A DNA stretch of 64,000 nt, from contig NZ_JQNA01000002.1 of the NCBI RefSeq assembly GCF_000745015.1, positions 4,340,001 through 4,404,000 on the forward strand, given 5' to 3'. The notes beneath the pieces are model-generated. The model was not told the origin of the DNA and made no database searches. It saw only the letters and a list, made by a program, of their open reading frames with translations. The DNA comes from Burkholderia sp. 9120. Lineage in GTDB: Bacteria > Pseudomonadota > Gammaproteobacteria > Burkholderiales > Burkholderiaceae. The translations under genes were made by a program, and so were the position numbers. Below are positions 44,927 through 54,407 of the stretch, in pieces. Numbering within the stretch: position 1 is the stretch's first letter; the number at the start of each line of letters is the position of its first letter.

Positions 44927-45682
44927 TCAGCGCCCCTGAATCGGAACAGCGTGCCCGACGAGGCCGAGCAATTGGCCCAGACTTTTTTCGCCACGCATGC
45001 GCGTGATTTCGATGCGCTCCTCGATATGCCGCAAATGCGCTTCCATCAGCGCCATTGCACCCGCGGCATCGCGCGCTTCCAGACAATCGACGATCGCCGC
45101 GTGTTCCGCGTGCTCGCACGGCGCGTTGCCCGGCGTCTCGTAGACGCCGACAATCAGCGAACAGCGCGAGACCAGTTCCTTCAGGTAGTTCTGCAGGATC
45201 GAATTGCCCGCCAGCGCCGCGATGCGCATATGGAAACCGCTCGCAAGCGTCGCCCATGACGGTTGATCGAAACGATGCATCGCCGCATGCTCGCTCGCGA
45301 GTTGTTGACGCAAGGTCTCGATGTCGTGCGCGCTCGCGCGCTGCACGGCCAGTTCCACCAGCATTCGTTCGACCGAGCGCCGCGCTTCGAAAATCTCGCG
45401 GGTTTCCTCCGGCGTCGGCTCGGCGATCACCGCGCCTTTGTTCGGGCGCAACACCACGATGCCATCGTAGGCGAGCTTTTCCAGTACGCGGCGCACGACC
45501 GCGCGGCCGACGCCGAACAACTGGCATAGCTCGGGCTCCGGCAATTTCGTGCCGGGCGTCAGGCGATGATTCAGCACGCCGTCGAAGATCGATTGATAGA
45601 GGCGCGCGTCGACGTCGGCGTCTTCCTTCTGCGCTCCCTTCGGCGTTCTTTTAGCGGTGGCCGCGCCGGCGTTCGCGCTCAT
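44927..45682 (-). CDS. GntR/FCD-family transcriptional regulator
   Basis: This is a 251-residue regulator with a GntR winged helix (DARLYQSIFDGVLNHRLTPGTKLPEPELCQLFGVGRAVVRRVLEKLAYDGIVVLRPNKGAVI) and an FCD ligand domain (EIFEARRSVERMLVELA; SGFHMRIAALAGN; EHAAIVDCLEARDAAGAMALMEAHLRHIEERI). Its ATG overlaps the stop of the deacetylase gene (ATGA). It probably controls its own operon and the divergent ABC transporter; a dyad at 46689-46711 in the shared promoter is a candidate site. Confidence 0.92.
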   Translation of the reverse strand: MSANAGAATAKRTPKGAQKEDADVDARLYQSIFDGVLNHRLTPGTKLPEPELCQLFGVGRAVVRRVLEKLAYDGIVVLRPNKGAVIAEPTPEETREIFEARRSVERMLVELAVQRASAHDIETLRQQLASEHAAMHRFDQPSWATLASGFHMRIAALAGNSILQNYLKELVSRCSLIVGVYETPGNAPCEHAEHAAIVDCLEARDAAGAMALMEAHLRHIEERIEITRMRGEKSLGQLLGLVGHAVPIQGR

Positions 45683-46644
45683 GCCTCGGCCGGCTGCAAC
45701 ACGCCGTCCCGTTCCAGTTGGTCCATGTGATCCGCGATCGCGCCCGGCGTGGTGATCCACACGTCGCCGCGCGCGCGTGCCGCGGCGATATGTTCGAGCG
45801 CGCGCCGCAAATGCCGCAAGCGATACGGCTGCCCGACCAGATAAGGATGCAGCGCGATGCCCATTACCAGCGCCTGCGGCTGCGCGCCACGGTTGGCCTG
45901 GTCGAGCATTTCGTCGAACTGGTCGACGATCATGTCGGCGAACGCGCGGCCGTCCATCAGGCGGCCCACCATCATCGGCAGATCGTTGAGTTCCTGCGGA
46001 TACGGGATCGACCACAGCGGCGCGCCGCGCGTGGCCATCCGCACCGGACGGTCGTCGTGGCACCAGTTCAGCGTATAGCGGTAGCCGGTTTCGGCGAGCA
46101 AATCCGGCGTTAGAGCCGACTCCGAAATCCACGGCGAGAGCCAGCCGTGCGGCGGCGTGCCGGATTCGTCGGCGATCCGTTCGCGGCAATGCAATAGCAG
46201 CTCGCGCTCGCCGGCTTCGTCGAGTTCGCTCTGCCGGTGCGCGTTGGTGTGGCCGTGGCCGATCAGTTCGTCGCCGCGCGCCACGCACGCCGCGATCAAT
46301 TCCGGGCAGTGATCGTAGAGCGCGGTATTGATCAGCGTGCCGGCCGGCATGGCCAGTTGATCGAACAGTTCGATGCAGCGCCATGCGCCCACCCGGTTGC
46401 CGTATTCGCGCCAGCTATGGTTCAGCACATCCGGTTGCGGCGACAACGGACCAAGCGCCGCGCCGAGACCTTCGCCAAAGGCAAAGTGCTCGATATTGAA
46501 GCCCAGATAAACCGCCAGCCCGCTGCCGCCCGGCCAGCGGAACGCGTCGCGATCGGTGATCGGCCGGTACGAAAAACGGCCGTGCGTGGCGAGCCGTTGA
46601 CGCGCGCGGTTCTCTGCTACGGACAAATTGCGTGTGTCGTTCAT
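45679..46644 (-). CDS. Polysaccharide deacetylase-fold hydrolase (PuuE-like)
   Basis: The 321-residue NodB-fold protein (WPGGSGLAVYLGFNIEHFAFGEGLG...NHSWREYGNRVGAWRCIELFDQLAMPAGTLINTALYDHCPELIAACVARGDELIGHGHTNAHRQSEL; GWLSPWISESALTPDLLAETGYRYTLNWCHDDRPVRM) fits the deacetylase family that includes cofactor-independent allantoinase PuuE. There is no signal peptide, so it is cytoplasmic. It is divergent from a polyamine-type ABC importer, which suggests the imported compound is its substrate, perhaps a cyclic amide. Confidence 0.88.
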   Translation of the reverse strand: MNDTRNLSVAENRARQRLATHGRFSYRPITDRDAFRWPGGSGLAVYLGFNIEHFAFGEGLGAALGPLSPQPDVLNHSWREYGNRVGAWRCIELFDQLAMPAGTLINTALYDHCPELIAACVARGDELIGHGHTNAHRQSELDEAGERELLLHCRERIADESGTPPHGWLSPWISESALTPDLLAETGYRYTLNWCHDDRPVRMATRGAPLWSIPYPQELNDLPMMVGRLMDGRAFADMIVDQFDEMLDQANRGAQPQALVMGIALHPYLVGQPYRLRHLRRALEHIAAARARGDVWITTPGAIADHMDQLERDGVLQPAEA

Positions 46645-46960
46645 GGAAAGAAAGCGTGGGTGACGAAACGCGGCCGGCGCCGTTGCGGATGAACCGGTTT
46701 GGCCGGTTCATGCCCCGCGACGGACCGAAGACGCACCGTGATCGCGCAAACCGGATGGCTCGGATCGCTAACGATCGACGCTGCGGATCGTTTGCAATAT
46801 ATGCGCCAACTCGCCGACGTTAAGCGGACCGGCGTGTCGGCGATCGACGCGCGTCGCGACGCAATGGATGGCACATGTTTTGCATTTACGTCGCTTCGCA
46901 TAGGCCGTGCGGTTTCTCGCATGCGTGCCGCGCTTCGCCGTTCACGAGGACTTGCCCTTC
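46645..46960. other. Divergent promoter region, deacetylase operon versus ABC importer
   Basis: The 316-bp gap between divergent units contains the 9-bp dyad at 46689-46711. Around 46790-46900 there is a slightly A+T-richer patch. No coding sequence is supported. Confidence 0.5.
46689..46711. promoter_or_regulatory. 9-bp inverted repeat, candidate operator in a divergent promoter
   Basis: ATGAACCGG (46689-46697) and CCGGTTCAT (46703-46711) are perfect arms around TTTGG. It lies 45 nt upstream of the minus-strand deacetylase start, where the encoded GntR regulator could act. Confidence 0.45.
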
Positions 46961-48019
46961 ATGATTCAGCCTGTTTCAAAGGTGCTCGACACCCACGCCG
47001 CCGATATCGAACTGGTCCATGTGTCGAAGCAGTACGGCGACGCGCTGGCCGTCGACGCCATCGACCTGCGCATTGCCGGCGGCCAGTATTGCTGCCTGCT
47101 TGGGCCCTCGGGATGCGGCAAGACCTCCACCTTACGCATGATCGCCGGGCATGAATCGGTCACCGAAGGTGACATTCTGATCGCGGGCCGCAACGTCACG
47201 CGCGCCGAGCCCGCGGCGCGCGGCACGGCGATGGTGTTCCAGAACTACGCGCTGTTTCCGCATCTGAGCGCGCTCGACAACGTCGCGTTCAGCCTGAAAA
47301 TGCGCGGTATCGCGAAAGACGAGCGCCGCAAGCGCGCCGGCGAACTGCTCGAACTCGTCGCGATGTCCGCGTATGCCGAGCGTAAACCGGCCCAGTTGTC
47401 GGGCGGTCAGCAGCAGCGTGTGGCGCTGGCGCGCGCGCTGCTGAATCAGCCCGGTTGCCTGCTGCTCGACGAACCGCTGTCCGCGCTCGACCCATTCCTG
47501 CGCGTGCAGATGCGCGCGGAACTCAAGCGCTGGCAGAAGGATCTGGCCATCACGTTCGTACACGTCACGCATTCGCAGGAAGAAGCCATGGCGCTGGCCG
47601 ATCTCGTGGTCGTGATGAGCCACGGGCGGATCGAGCAGAGCGGCACGCCGCATGAGGTGTTCAACCGTCCGCGCACTGAATTCGTCGCGCGCTTCCTGGG
47701 CGGTCATAACGTCTTCAAGAGTAATGGCCACTTGTTTACCGTGCGCGCCGATCATCTGCGGATCGTGCCGCATGGCGTGACGCCCGTGCAGAACGCCAGC
47801 GGCGACAGCGGCCTGACGCGGATCGGCGGCGTGCCCTGCACGGTGCGCGAAGCCGAATACCAGGGCACGCATCTGCGCATGACGCTCGATCCGCTCGACG
47901 GCTCCCCCGAACTGATTTCGCTCGTCAGCGATAGCGACTATGACCCGGCGCGGCTCGGTCCCGACGCGCGCGTCGTGGTCTGGTGGAACGAGCAGGATGC
48001 GCATCCGCTCGCCGCCTGA
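46961..48019 (+). CDS. ABC transporter ATPase, polyamine/opine type (PotA-like)
   Basis: The ATG at 46961 gives 352 residues. The ATPase core has Walker A LLGPSGCGKTSTLRM, Q-loop FQNYALFPHL, signature LSGGQQQRVALARAL, Walker B LLLDEPLSALD and H-loop VTHSQEE. A C-terminal TOBE domain (VRADHLRIVPHG...VREAEYQGTHLRMTLDP) is typical of PotA/PotG. It is the first gene of a four-gene importer unit and is divergent from the deacetylase-GntR operon. Confidence 0.94.
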   Translation: MIQPVSKVLDTHAADIELVHVSKQYGDALAVDAIDLRIAGGQYCCLLGPSGCGKTSTLRMIAGHESVTEGDILIAGRNVTRAEPAARGTAMVFQNYALFPHLSALDNVAFSLKMRGIAKDERRKRAGELLELVAMSAYAERKPAQLSGGQQQRVALARALLNQPGCLLLDEPLSALDPFLRVQMRAELKRWQKDLAITFVHVTHSQEEAMALADLVVVMSHGRIEQSGTPHEVFNRPRTEFVARFLGGHNVFKSNGHLFTVRADHLRIVPHGVTPVQNASGDSGLTRIGGVPCTVREAEYQGTHLRMTLDPLDGSPELISLVSDSDYDPARLGPDARVVVWWNEQDAHPLAA

Positions 48020-48089
48020 GCGGCGGCATGCTTGTAGTGAATAGAACGTCAAATCGAACGTCAATCCCGCGTCAACTGAGGAGAAAGCA

Positions 48090-49385
48090 ATGACTGAAGC
48101 GAACGAGAGCCCGGCAGCGGCCGCCGTAGAAGGCAAGGAAAAAGGCCTGTCGCGCCGCACGTTCATCAAGGGCGCGGTGGCGGCGGCCGGCATTGCCGGT
48201 TTTCCGTACGTGCACGCACAGGAAAAGATCACGCTGCGTTATCTCGGCACGGCGGTCAACCAGAGTTCCGACATTGCGAAGAAGTTCAAGGAAGACACCG
48301 GCATCGAGATTCAATACATTCCGGTCACCACCGACGACGTCGCCAAGCGCATCATCACGCAGCCCAACTCGTTCGATATTGTCGACACCGAATACTTCTC
48401 GCTGAAGAAACTGATTCCGGCCGGCACGCTGGCGGGCATGGACACGAAGCGCATCAAGCTCGCCGACAAGATCACGCCGGTGCTCACACGCGGCGAAATC
48501 AACGGCAAGAAGATCGGCGACCAGGGCACCGCGCCGAAGAAGGTGATGTTCCTGACCGGTCCGCGGTCGACCGAGTTCTCCGCCACGCCAACGCAATGGA
48601 TGACGCTGATCCCCACCACCTACAACGCGGATACGCTGGGCATTCGTCCCGACCTGATCAAGCGGCCGATCGACAGTTGGGCGGAATTGCTCAACCCGCA
48701 ATTCAAGGGTAAGGCGGCGCTGTTGAACATTCCCGCAATCGGCATCATGGATTCGGCAATGGCGATCGAGGCGATGGGTCATATCAAGTACGGCGACAAA
48801 GGCAACATGACCAAGGCCGAGATCGATCAGACCATCAAGATCCTGATCGAAGCGAAACGCGCCGGCCAGTTCCGCGCGTTCTGGAAGGACTTCAACGAAA
48901 GCGTGAACCTGATGGCGTCGGGCGAAGTGGTGATTCAGTCGATGTGGTCGCCCGCCGTGACGAAGGTTCGCACCATGGGCATTGCCTGCAAATTCCAGCC
49001 GCTGAAGGAAGGCTACCGTTCGTGGGCCTCGGGTTTCGGTTTCCCGCGCTCGCTGCAAGGCAAGAAACTCGACGCCGCGTATGAGTTCGTCAACTGGTTC
49101 CAGGACGGCTGGGCCGGCGCGTATCTGATGCGTCAGGGCTACTACTCCGGCGTGCTCGAAACAGCGAAGACCCACATGCAGCCGTACGAGTGGGACTACT
49201 GGATCGAAGGCAAAGCGGCGGCGCAGGACATCAAGGCGCCGGACGGCCAGTTGCTCGAAAAAGCCGGCACCGTGCGCGACGGCGGCTCGTACACGCAGCG
49301 CATGGGCGCGATTGCCTGCTGGAACGCGGTGATGGACGAGAACATCTACATGGTGCAGAAGTGGAACGAGTTCATCGCGGCCTGA
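48090..49385 (+). CDS. ABC substrate-binding protein, PotD-like, with Tat signal
   Basis: The 431-residue protein carries a clear twin-arginine signal (LSRRTFIKGAVAAAGIAGFPYVHAQ), so it is exported folded. The mature domain is of the spermidine/putrescine-binding class (LGTAVNQSSDIAKKFKEDTGIEIQYIPVTTDDVAKRIITQPNSFDIVDTEYFSLKKLIPAG...). It lies 70 nt after the ATPase gene. The ligand is unknown; polyamine-like or opine compounds are known for relatives. Confidence 0.93.
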   Translation: MTEANESPAAAAVEGKEKGLSRRTFIKGAVAAAGIAGFPYVHAQEKITLRYLGTAVNQSSDIAKKFKEDTGIEIQYIPVTTDDVAKRIITQPNSFDIVDTEYFSLKKLIPAGTLAGMDTKRIKLADKITPVLTRGEINGKKIGDQGTAPKKVMFLTGPRSTEFSATPTQWMTLIPTTYNADTLGIRPDLIKRPIDSWAELLNPQFKGKAALLNIPAIGIMDSAMAIEAMGHIKYGDKGNMTKAEIDQTIKILIEAKRAGQFRAFWKDFNESVNLMASGEVVIQSMWSPAVTKVRTMGIACKFQPLKEGYRSWASGFGFPRSLQGKKLDAAYEFVNWFQDGWAGAYLMRQGYYSGVLETAKTHMQPYEWDYWIEGKAAAQDIKAPDGQLLEKAGTVRDGGSYTQRMGAIACWNAVMDENIYMVQKWNEFIAA

Positions 49386-49440
49386 GTGTCCAGCCGAGCG
49401 ATCAAACACGCGTTCAATCAAGGGACTAACCGAGCAAGCC

Positions 49441-50355
49441 ATGGCCACCATCGACCTTTCGTCGCGCGCGCAGGACGAGCCCGTCAAGCACCGGCGCGCG
49501 CCGGCCTGGCTGCAGGCGACGCCGCTGACGCTGACGTTCCTGCTGTTTTTCATCGTGCCGCTGGTGATCACGCTGATCGTCAGTTTCTGGGACTTCAACG
49601 AATACCAGATCATCCCCGCGTTCACGCTGAAGAACTACGCGGCGATCTTCAACGGCTGTTCGTCGATGACCGACGTCTGCGTAACGCTCAAGACCTACTG
49701 GTCGACGCTCAAATTCTGCGCGATCGTGTGGGCGGTGACCCTGCTGCTGGGTTTTGCCATCGCCTACTTTCTCGCGTTCCATGTCCGCACCACGAGCATG
49801 CAGACAGTGCTGTTCCTCGTCTGCACGATTCCGTTCTGGACCTCGAACGTGATCCGCATGATCTCGTGGATGCCGCTGCTCGGCCGCAACGGCCTCGTCA
49901 ATCAGGCGCTGATCGGCGCGCATCTGATCGATCAGCCGCTCGAATGGCTGCTGTATTCGAACTTTTCGGTGGTGCTGGCGTTCGTGCATCTGTACACGTT
50001 CTTCATGATCGTGCCGATCTTCAACGCGATGATGCGGATCGACCGCTCACTGCTCGAAGCGGCACGCGATGCCGGCGCGAGCGGCTGGCAAGTGGTGCGC
50101 GACGTGGTCGTGCCGCTGTCGAAAACCGGTATTGTGATCGGCTCGATCTTCGTGATCACGATCGTGATGGGCGACTTTCTGACGGTCGGCGTGATGGGCG
50201 GCCAGCAGATCGCGTCGGTCGGCAAGATCATTCAGGTGCAAACCGGCTATCTGCAGTTTCCCGCGGCCGCCGCCAACGCGATCATTCTGCTGGCCGTGGT
50301 GCTGATGATCGTGTGGGCGTTGACGCGGGTCGTCGATATTCGCAAGGAGCTGTGA
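49441..50355 (+). CDS. ABC permease, PotB-like
   Basis: The 304-residue membrane protein has six helices and the EAA loop EAARDAGASGWQVVRDVVVPLSKTGIVIG, matching PotB-type binding-protein-dependent permeases. It is preceded by the binding-protein gene and followed 2 nt later by the second permease. Confidence 0.94.
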   Translation: MATIDLSSRAQDEPVKHRRAPAWLQATPLTLTFLLFFIVPLVITLIVSFWDFNEYQIIPAFTLKNYAAIFNGCSSMTDVCVTLKTYWSTLKFCAIVWAVTLLLGFAIAYFLAFHVRTTSMQTVLFLVCTIPFWTSNVIRMISWMPLLGRNGLVNQALIGAHLIDQPLEWLLYSNFSVVLAFVHLYTFFMIVPIFNAMMRIDRSLLEAARDAGASGWQVVRDVVVPLSKTGIVIGSIFVITIVMGDFLTVGVMGGQQIASVGKIIQVQTGYLQFPAAAANAIILLAVVLMIVWALTRVVDIRKEL

Positions 50356-50357
50356 AG

Positions 50358-51263
50358 ATGCAGGCCATTCGCGTCAAACACCGGGAACGGCGGCCGGCCA
50401 GTTTCTACTGGCTCGCGCTGCTGTTCGGCCTGTTCGTGCTGTTCCTGTATGGACCGGTGATCACGATTTTCATTCTGTCGTTTCAGGGCCCCGAGGGCGG
50501 TCTCACGTTCCCGATGCGCGGCGTGTCGCTGCACTGGTTCGCGGTGTTGCGCGACGGCGTGGGCGACATCGATATCTGGGCCGCGTTCGGGCGTTCGGTG
50601 CGGCTCGCATTGGCGGTGACGGTGCTGACGGTGCTGTTTTCCGTCGCGGCCGGCCTCGCGTTCCGGCGCAAGTTTCGCGGCGATACCGCGGTGTTTTATG
50701 TGTCGGTTGCCAGTTTGATCATGCCGTCGATCATCGTTTCACTCGGCATCGGCCTGACCTTCCGCCTGCTCGACAACGGCGTGAAGTATCTGGCCAGCGC
50801 GTGGGGCTATCAGTCTTTCGCCGATAGCTATACGACCTCGATGGGCCTGTTCACGTCGGCGCTCGGCGCGCATTTGACGTGGACGCTGCCGTTCGGTCTG
50901 CTGGTCATGTTCGCGGTGTTCAACCGCTTCAATCCGGCTTACGAAGAAGCGTCGCGCGATCTCGGCGCGACGCCGTGGCAGAGTTTCCGCCACGTCGTGC
51001 TGCCGATCATCGGACCTTCGGTGGTGGGCGTCGCCATGTTCGGCTTCACGCTCTCGTGGGACGAAATTGCCCGTACCTCGCAGGCTATCGGCGACCAGAA
51101 CACGCTGCCGCTCGAACTGCAGGGACTCACCACGTCGGTCACGACGCCGGTCATTTACGCACTGGGCACGATGACGACCGTGTTGTCGCTGACGGTGATG
51201 GGCGTGTCGCTATTCGCGGTGCGGTGGCTATCGCGCAGGCGCGCAGTGGCGGCGTTGAAATAG
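50358..51263 (+). CDS. ABC permease, PotC-like
   Basis: The ATG at 50358 (AAGGAG 8 nt upstream) gives a 301-residue permease with six helices and the EAA loop EEASRDLGATPWQSFRHVVLPIIGPSVVG. It pairs with the preceding permease to form the channel and ends the importer operon. Confidence 0.94.
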   Translation: MQAIRVKHRERRPASFYWLALLFGLFVLFLYGPVITIFILSFQGPEGGLTFPMRGVSLHWFAVLRDGVGDIDIWAAFGRSVRLALAVTVLTVLFSVAAGLAFRRKFRGDTAVFYVSVASLIMPSIIVSLGIGLTFRLLDNGVKYLASAWGYQSFADSYTTSMGLFTSALGAHLTWTLPFGLLVMFAVFNRFNPAYEEASRDLGATPWQSFRHVVLPIIGPSVVGVAMFGFTLSWDEIARTSQAIGDQNTLPLELQGLTTSVTTPVIYALGTMTTVLSLTVMGVSLFAVRWLSRRRAVAALK

Positions 51264-51411
51264 CGCGGGTGGCGACAGCCGGTCGAGTCGAACCCAGCGC
51301 GCATTTCACTTCTCGTGCTAAGAATCGGCCAATTTCTTCGTTGCTAGCGCACGCCCTGCTCCCGTACCGTTCTCCGATTGCGCACCACGCGCACCTGTTT
51401 TCGGAGAACCT

Positions 51412-52710
51412 ATGGCAGCAAATGAATCGCAATCAAGCCGGACACACTCCATCGCCGACGCCGCACAACTAGCCGGCGAAGACGAACTGACGCGCCGCTT
51501 CGCGCCAGTCTTCGCGCGGATCGCCGAAGGCGCGGTGCAGCGCGAACAGCAACGCGAACTGGCCTATGCGCCGGTCGACTGGTTGCGCGAGGCGGGCTAC
51601 ACCAGACTGCGCGTGCCGACAGCGTACGGCGGCGAAGGCGTGTCGTTCACGGCGTTTCTCACGTTGGTCACGCGACTCGGCGAAGCGGATTCGAATCTGC
51701 CGCAAATCCTGCGCGTACACGGCGGTTTTATCGAGTCGCTGCTGGAAAGCGACGACGAGCCGTTGCGCGACCGCTGGTTCACGCGCATCGCGCAAGGCCA
51801 GATCATTGGCGGCGCGACCTCCGAGCGCGGCGCCGCGACGGACAACAGCGTGCGTCTCACGCAGACTAACGGCGCATGGCATCTCGACGGCGAGAAGTAC
51901 TACACCACCGGCACGCTCTACGCGGACTGGGTCGACGTCACCGCGCACGACGGCGAGAGCCATGTGCGCGTCATCGTCAAAGCCAACGCGCCGGGGCTCG
52001 AACGTATCGACGACTGGGACGGCTTCGGCCAGCGCCTGACCGGCAGCGGCACCGCGCGCTTCAACCATGTGCCGGTTGCGATCGACAATCTGTACCGCCG
52101 CTATCGCGCGTCCGAGCCGCGCAGCAACAGCCTGCTCACCACGTATTACCAGGCGCTGCATATCGCGAATCTGGCGGGCATCAGCCGCGCGGCGTTGCGC
52201 GACGCGGTCGTCTTCACGCGGGCTAAAACCCGCACCTTCGGCGTTCCCGGCGAATCGAGTCCGCGTGACAACCCGCTGGTGCAGCGGGTGATCGGACGGC
52301 TCGCCAGCCTCGCCTATTCGACGCAGAGCCTGAGCACGTCGCTGGCGCGCGCGATCGACGAAGTCTCGACGGCCCACGCGCAAGGCCGCAGCAATGAACA
52401 GGCCTACGTGCATCTCGACATTCAAACGTTTCAGGCGCAGCAGATCGTGATCGAACAGACACTGCAAGCGGCGACGCTGCTGTTCGAAGTGGGCGGCGCG
52501 TCCGCGACCAGCGAGTCGCTTCGCTTCGACCGCTACTGGCGCAATGCGCGCGTGCTTGCCTCGCATAACCCGGCGATTGTCCGCGAGGCCGCGATCGGCG
52601 ACTTCTATCTGAACGGCAACGCGCATAACGAGCGCTTCGGGCTTGAGCCGCAAAGCGCTTCGGTTGCGGTTGCGGTTGCGGCTTCGGCCTCTGTTTCTGT
52701 CGCCGCGTAA
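51412..52710 (+). CDS. Acyl-CoA dehydrogenase-like flavoprotein, SfnB/DszC class
   Basis: The 432-residue protein has the acyl-CoA dehydrogenase fold (AYAPVDWLREAGYTRLRVPTAYGGEGVSFTAFLTLVTRLGEADSNLPQILRVHGGFIE; GGATSERGAATDNSVRLTQTNGAWHLDGEKYYTTGTLYADW; FDRYWRNARVLASHNPAIVREAAIGDFYLNG). The C-terminal RYWRNARVLASHNP belongs to SfnB/DszC-type monooxygenases acting on organosulfur or other xenobiotic substrates with FMNH2. The last ~15 residues are a low-complexity Val/Ala/Ser tail from GTTGCG repeats. The substrate is not determined. Confidence 0.9.
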   Translation: MAANESQSSRTHSIADAAQLAGEDELTRRFAPVFARIAEGAVQREQQRELAYAPVDWLREAGYTRLRVPTAYGGEGVSFTAFLTLVTRLGEADSNLPQILRVHGGFIESLLESDDEPLRDRWFTRIAQGQIIGGATSERGAATDNSVRLTQTNGAWHLDGEKYYTTGTLYADWVDVTAHDGESHVRVIVKANAPGLERIDDWDGFGQRLTGSGTARFNHVPVAIDNLYRRYRASEPRSNSLLTTYYQALHIANLAGISRAALRDAVVFTRAKTRTFGVPGESSPRDNPLVQRVIGRLASLAYSTQSLSTSLARAIDEVSTAHAQGRSNEQAYVHLDIQTFQAQQIVIEQTLQAATLLFEVGGASATSESLRFDRYWRNARVLASHNPAIVREAAIGDFYLNGNAHNERFGLEPQSASVAVAVAASASVSVAA

Positions 52711-52813
52711 TTAGCCGGCGTCTTCAACTCGGTCGAATCTACGCCGCCCCAGGGCGCCCGGTCGGCACACGCATGCGCTAAGCTTGCGCAACCGAACAGC
52801 CCTGACGAGCGCC

Positions 52814-53332
52814 ATGAAGAACCTGCCCGCCTACGAGCCTCCCGTCGACGAAGCCGAACTGCTGCTGAAGTGGATCCGCCGCGCGCGCGAATCGCAGATG
52901 AGCCATTACGACATGGCCGACCTGTTATCGGCGCGCGACCGCCAGCTCGGCTGGCTGGTCACCGCGTTGACCGCGTTCGTCGGCACGGCGGTATTCGCGT
53001 CGCTGACGGCGGCGGCGGTCGCGCCGGCGTTGCGGATCTTCGTAGGGTTGGTGAGCGTCGCGGCGGCGGTGTCGGCGGCGTTGCAAACTTTTCTGCGCTA
53101 TGCGGAGCGCGCGGAAAAACACCGCGCCGCCGGTGCGCGCTATGGCGCGGTGCGCCGCCGGCTCGAAGCGATCTTCGCCGGCGACGCCGATGCGCGCGAC
53201 GGCCACTACCTTGCCGCCACGCGCGAAGAGCTCGACCGGCTCGCCGAAGATTCGCCCAATGTGCCGCCACGCGTGTTTTATCGCACGCAGCGCAAGCTCT
53301 CCACCGACCCGCTGCGCAGCCGCGACGCCTGA
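52814..53332 (+). CDS. SLATT/DUF4231-like two-TM protein
   Basis: The 172-residue protein starts at the ATG at 52814. An N-terminal helix (LLLKWIRRARESQMSHYDMADLLSARDRQLGW) leads into two close membrane helices (LVTALTAFVGTAVFASLTAAAVAPALRIFVGLVSVAAAVSAAL) and a conserved post-TM helix (QTFLRYAERAEKHRAAGARYGAVRRRLEAIFAG). This layout and the AERAEKHRAAGARYG motif fit the SLATT superfamily, often membrane effectors in nucleotide-signalled conflict systems. No CD-NTase or nuclease gene is adjacent, so a stand-alone role is equally possible. Confidence 0.75.
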   Translation: MKNLPAYEPPVDEAELLLKWIRRARESQMSHYDMADLLSARDRQLGWLVTALTAFVGTAVFASLTAAAVAPALRIFVGLVSVAAAVSAALQTFLRYAERAEKHRAAGARYGAVRRRLEAIFAGDADARDGHYLAATREELDRLAEDSPNVPPRVFYRTQRKLSTDPLRSRDA

Positions 53333-53633
53333 GCCACGCGAAGCCCTGAAGAGCCCGCGCACACCGGCCCCGTCCGGTCGTCGCGCCACCTCGATCCCGC
53401 CACGGCTTAAGCCTCGCTTAAGCGGACGCCGCCCATAATCCGTGACGCTCGGCATACCCGCTCGATCCCCGTGCGATGGCGCCCGGATTCACGCCGCCGC
53501 CTTACTGTCCGATACCAGAAGCCTTACATTTTGGCGGCCTTTGAGGTGGCCTGATTATGGTATCGTCCGGCCTGCGCTTTGAATGCGCATGCCACACTCA
53601 ATCGGGCGCGAAATCGCTCCCCAAAAAAATATC
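53333..53633. other. Intergenic region upstream of the DUF4118 gene
   Basis: About 300 bases hold the 3' end of the SLATT-like transcript and the promoter of the DUF4118 gene. No RNA or palindrome of note was seen. Confidence 0.4.
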
Positions 53634-54404
53634 ATGGATGTCCAAAACGCCCGTCGCTGGGCACCACGGGGTACACGCGCCTGGCTAGTCGCGGCCGCTG
53701 CATTGGCGGTTGCCTGCGACGTGCGCATGTTGCTTCACCCATTAATCGGCCCTTTCTTGCCGGGCACCGCGTTCTGCATCGCGGCGTCGCTGGTCGAGTA
53801 TTTTTTCGGCCTGGCGCCTGCCCTGACAGTGATGCTGCTCGGCCTCGGCATTGCCGACTATCTGTTCGTGCCGCCTTACGCGGCCATCACCGTGTTCAAT
53901 CACGCCGACGTGGTGCTGCTGATCTCCTATCCGCTGGTCACGCTGCTCGTCATCATTCTGATCGAACGCTTGCGGCGCTCGCAGTTCCGCGCCGAGTTGA
54001 TCGCGTCGGTCGCGCAGTCGCGCTATGAAATGCTGCTGCGTCACGATAACGAACGGATGCTCGCGCGCCGCGCCGTCGACGAAACGCACCGGTTGTTGCG
54101 CCATCTGTCGCATCACCACCGCACCTTCATTTTTATTCAGGCGCTCGAACGCGATGCGCTGCAGCCGGCCGACGACCTCAAACAGCACAGCGTGCTGCCG
54201 CGCCTGCCCAATGAAATCGCGCCGGGCCCGCGCTTTGCCGACGTCGATCCCGACGACATTCAGCGCCTGGGCAAAGCACTGCGCCCCGGCACGCACCGCG
54301 TGCGCCTGAAAACCGGCGACGGCGCGGCGAAGCTCACCGAATGCGTGTGCGAACGCTTCACCACGCACGCCGGCGACTTCCTCGTGTTGCGGATCGGAGC
54401 CTGA
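53634..54404 (+). CDS. DUF4118 (KdpD-like transmembrane) domain protein
   Basis: The call uses the ATG at 53634 (MDVQNARRWAPRG); an in-frame ATG at 53583 is possible. The 256-residue protein has about four membrane helices (WLVAAAALAVACDVRMLLHPLIGPFLPGTAFCIAASLVEYFFGLAPALTVMLLGLGIADYLFVPPYAAITVFNHADVVLLISYPLVTLLVIILIERL) of the DUF4118 type found in KdpD and other sensor kinases. A soluble helical tail of about 140 residues follows, without a kinase domain. It precedes a hydrolase gene by 3 nt. The function is unknown. Confidence 0.8.
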   Translation: MDVQNARRWAPRGTRAWLVAAAALAVACDVRMLLHPLIGPFLPGTAFCIAASLVEYFFGLAPALTVMLLGLGIADYLFVPPYAAITVFNHADVVLLISYPLVTLLVIILIERLRRSQFRAELIASVAQSRYEMLLRHDNERMLARRAVDETHRLLRHLSHHHRTFIFIQALERDALQPADDLKQHSVLPRLPNEIAPGPRFADVDPDDIQRLGKALRPGTHRVRLKTGDGAAKLTECVCERFTTHAGDFLVLRIGA

Positions 54405-54407
54405 GCC

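Noticed and set aside
52650..52707. GTTGCG repeats at the end of the SfnB-like gene
   Set aside because: A short low-complexity Val/Ala/Ser tail within the coding frame, not a mobile or CRISPR-type repeat.
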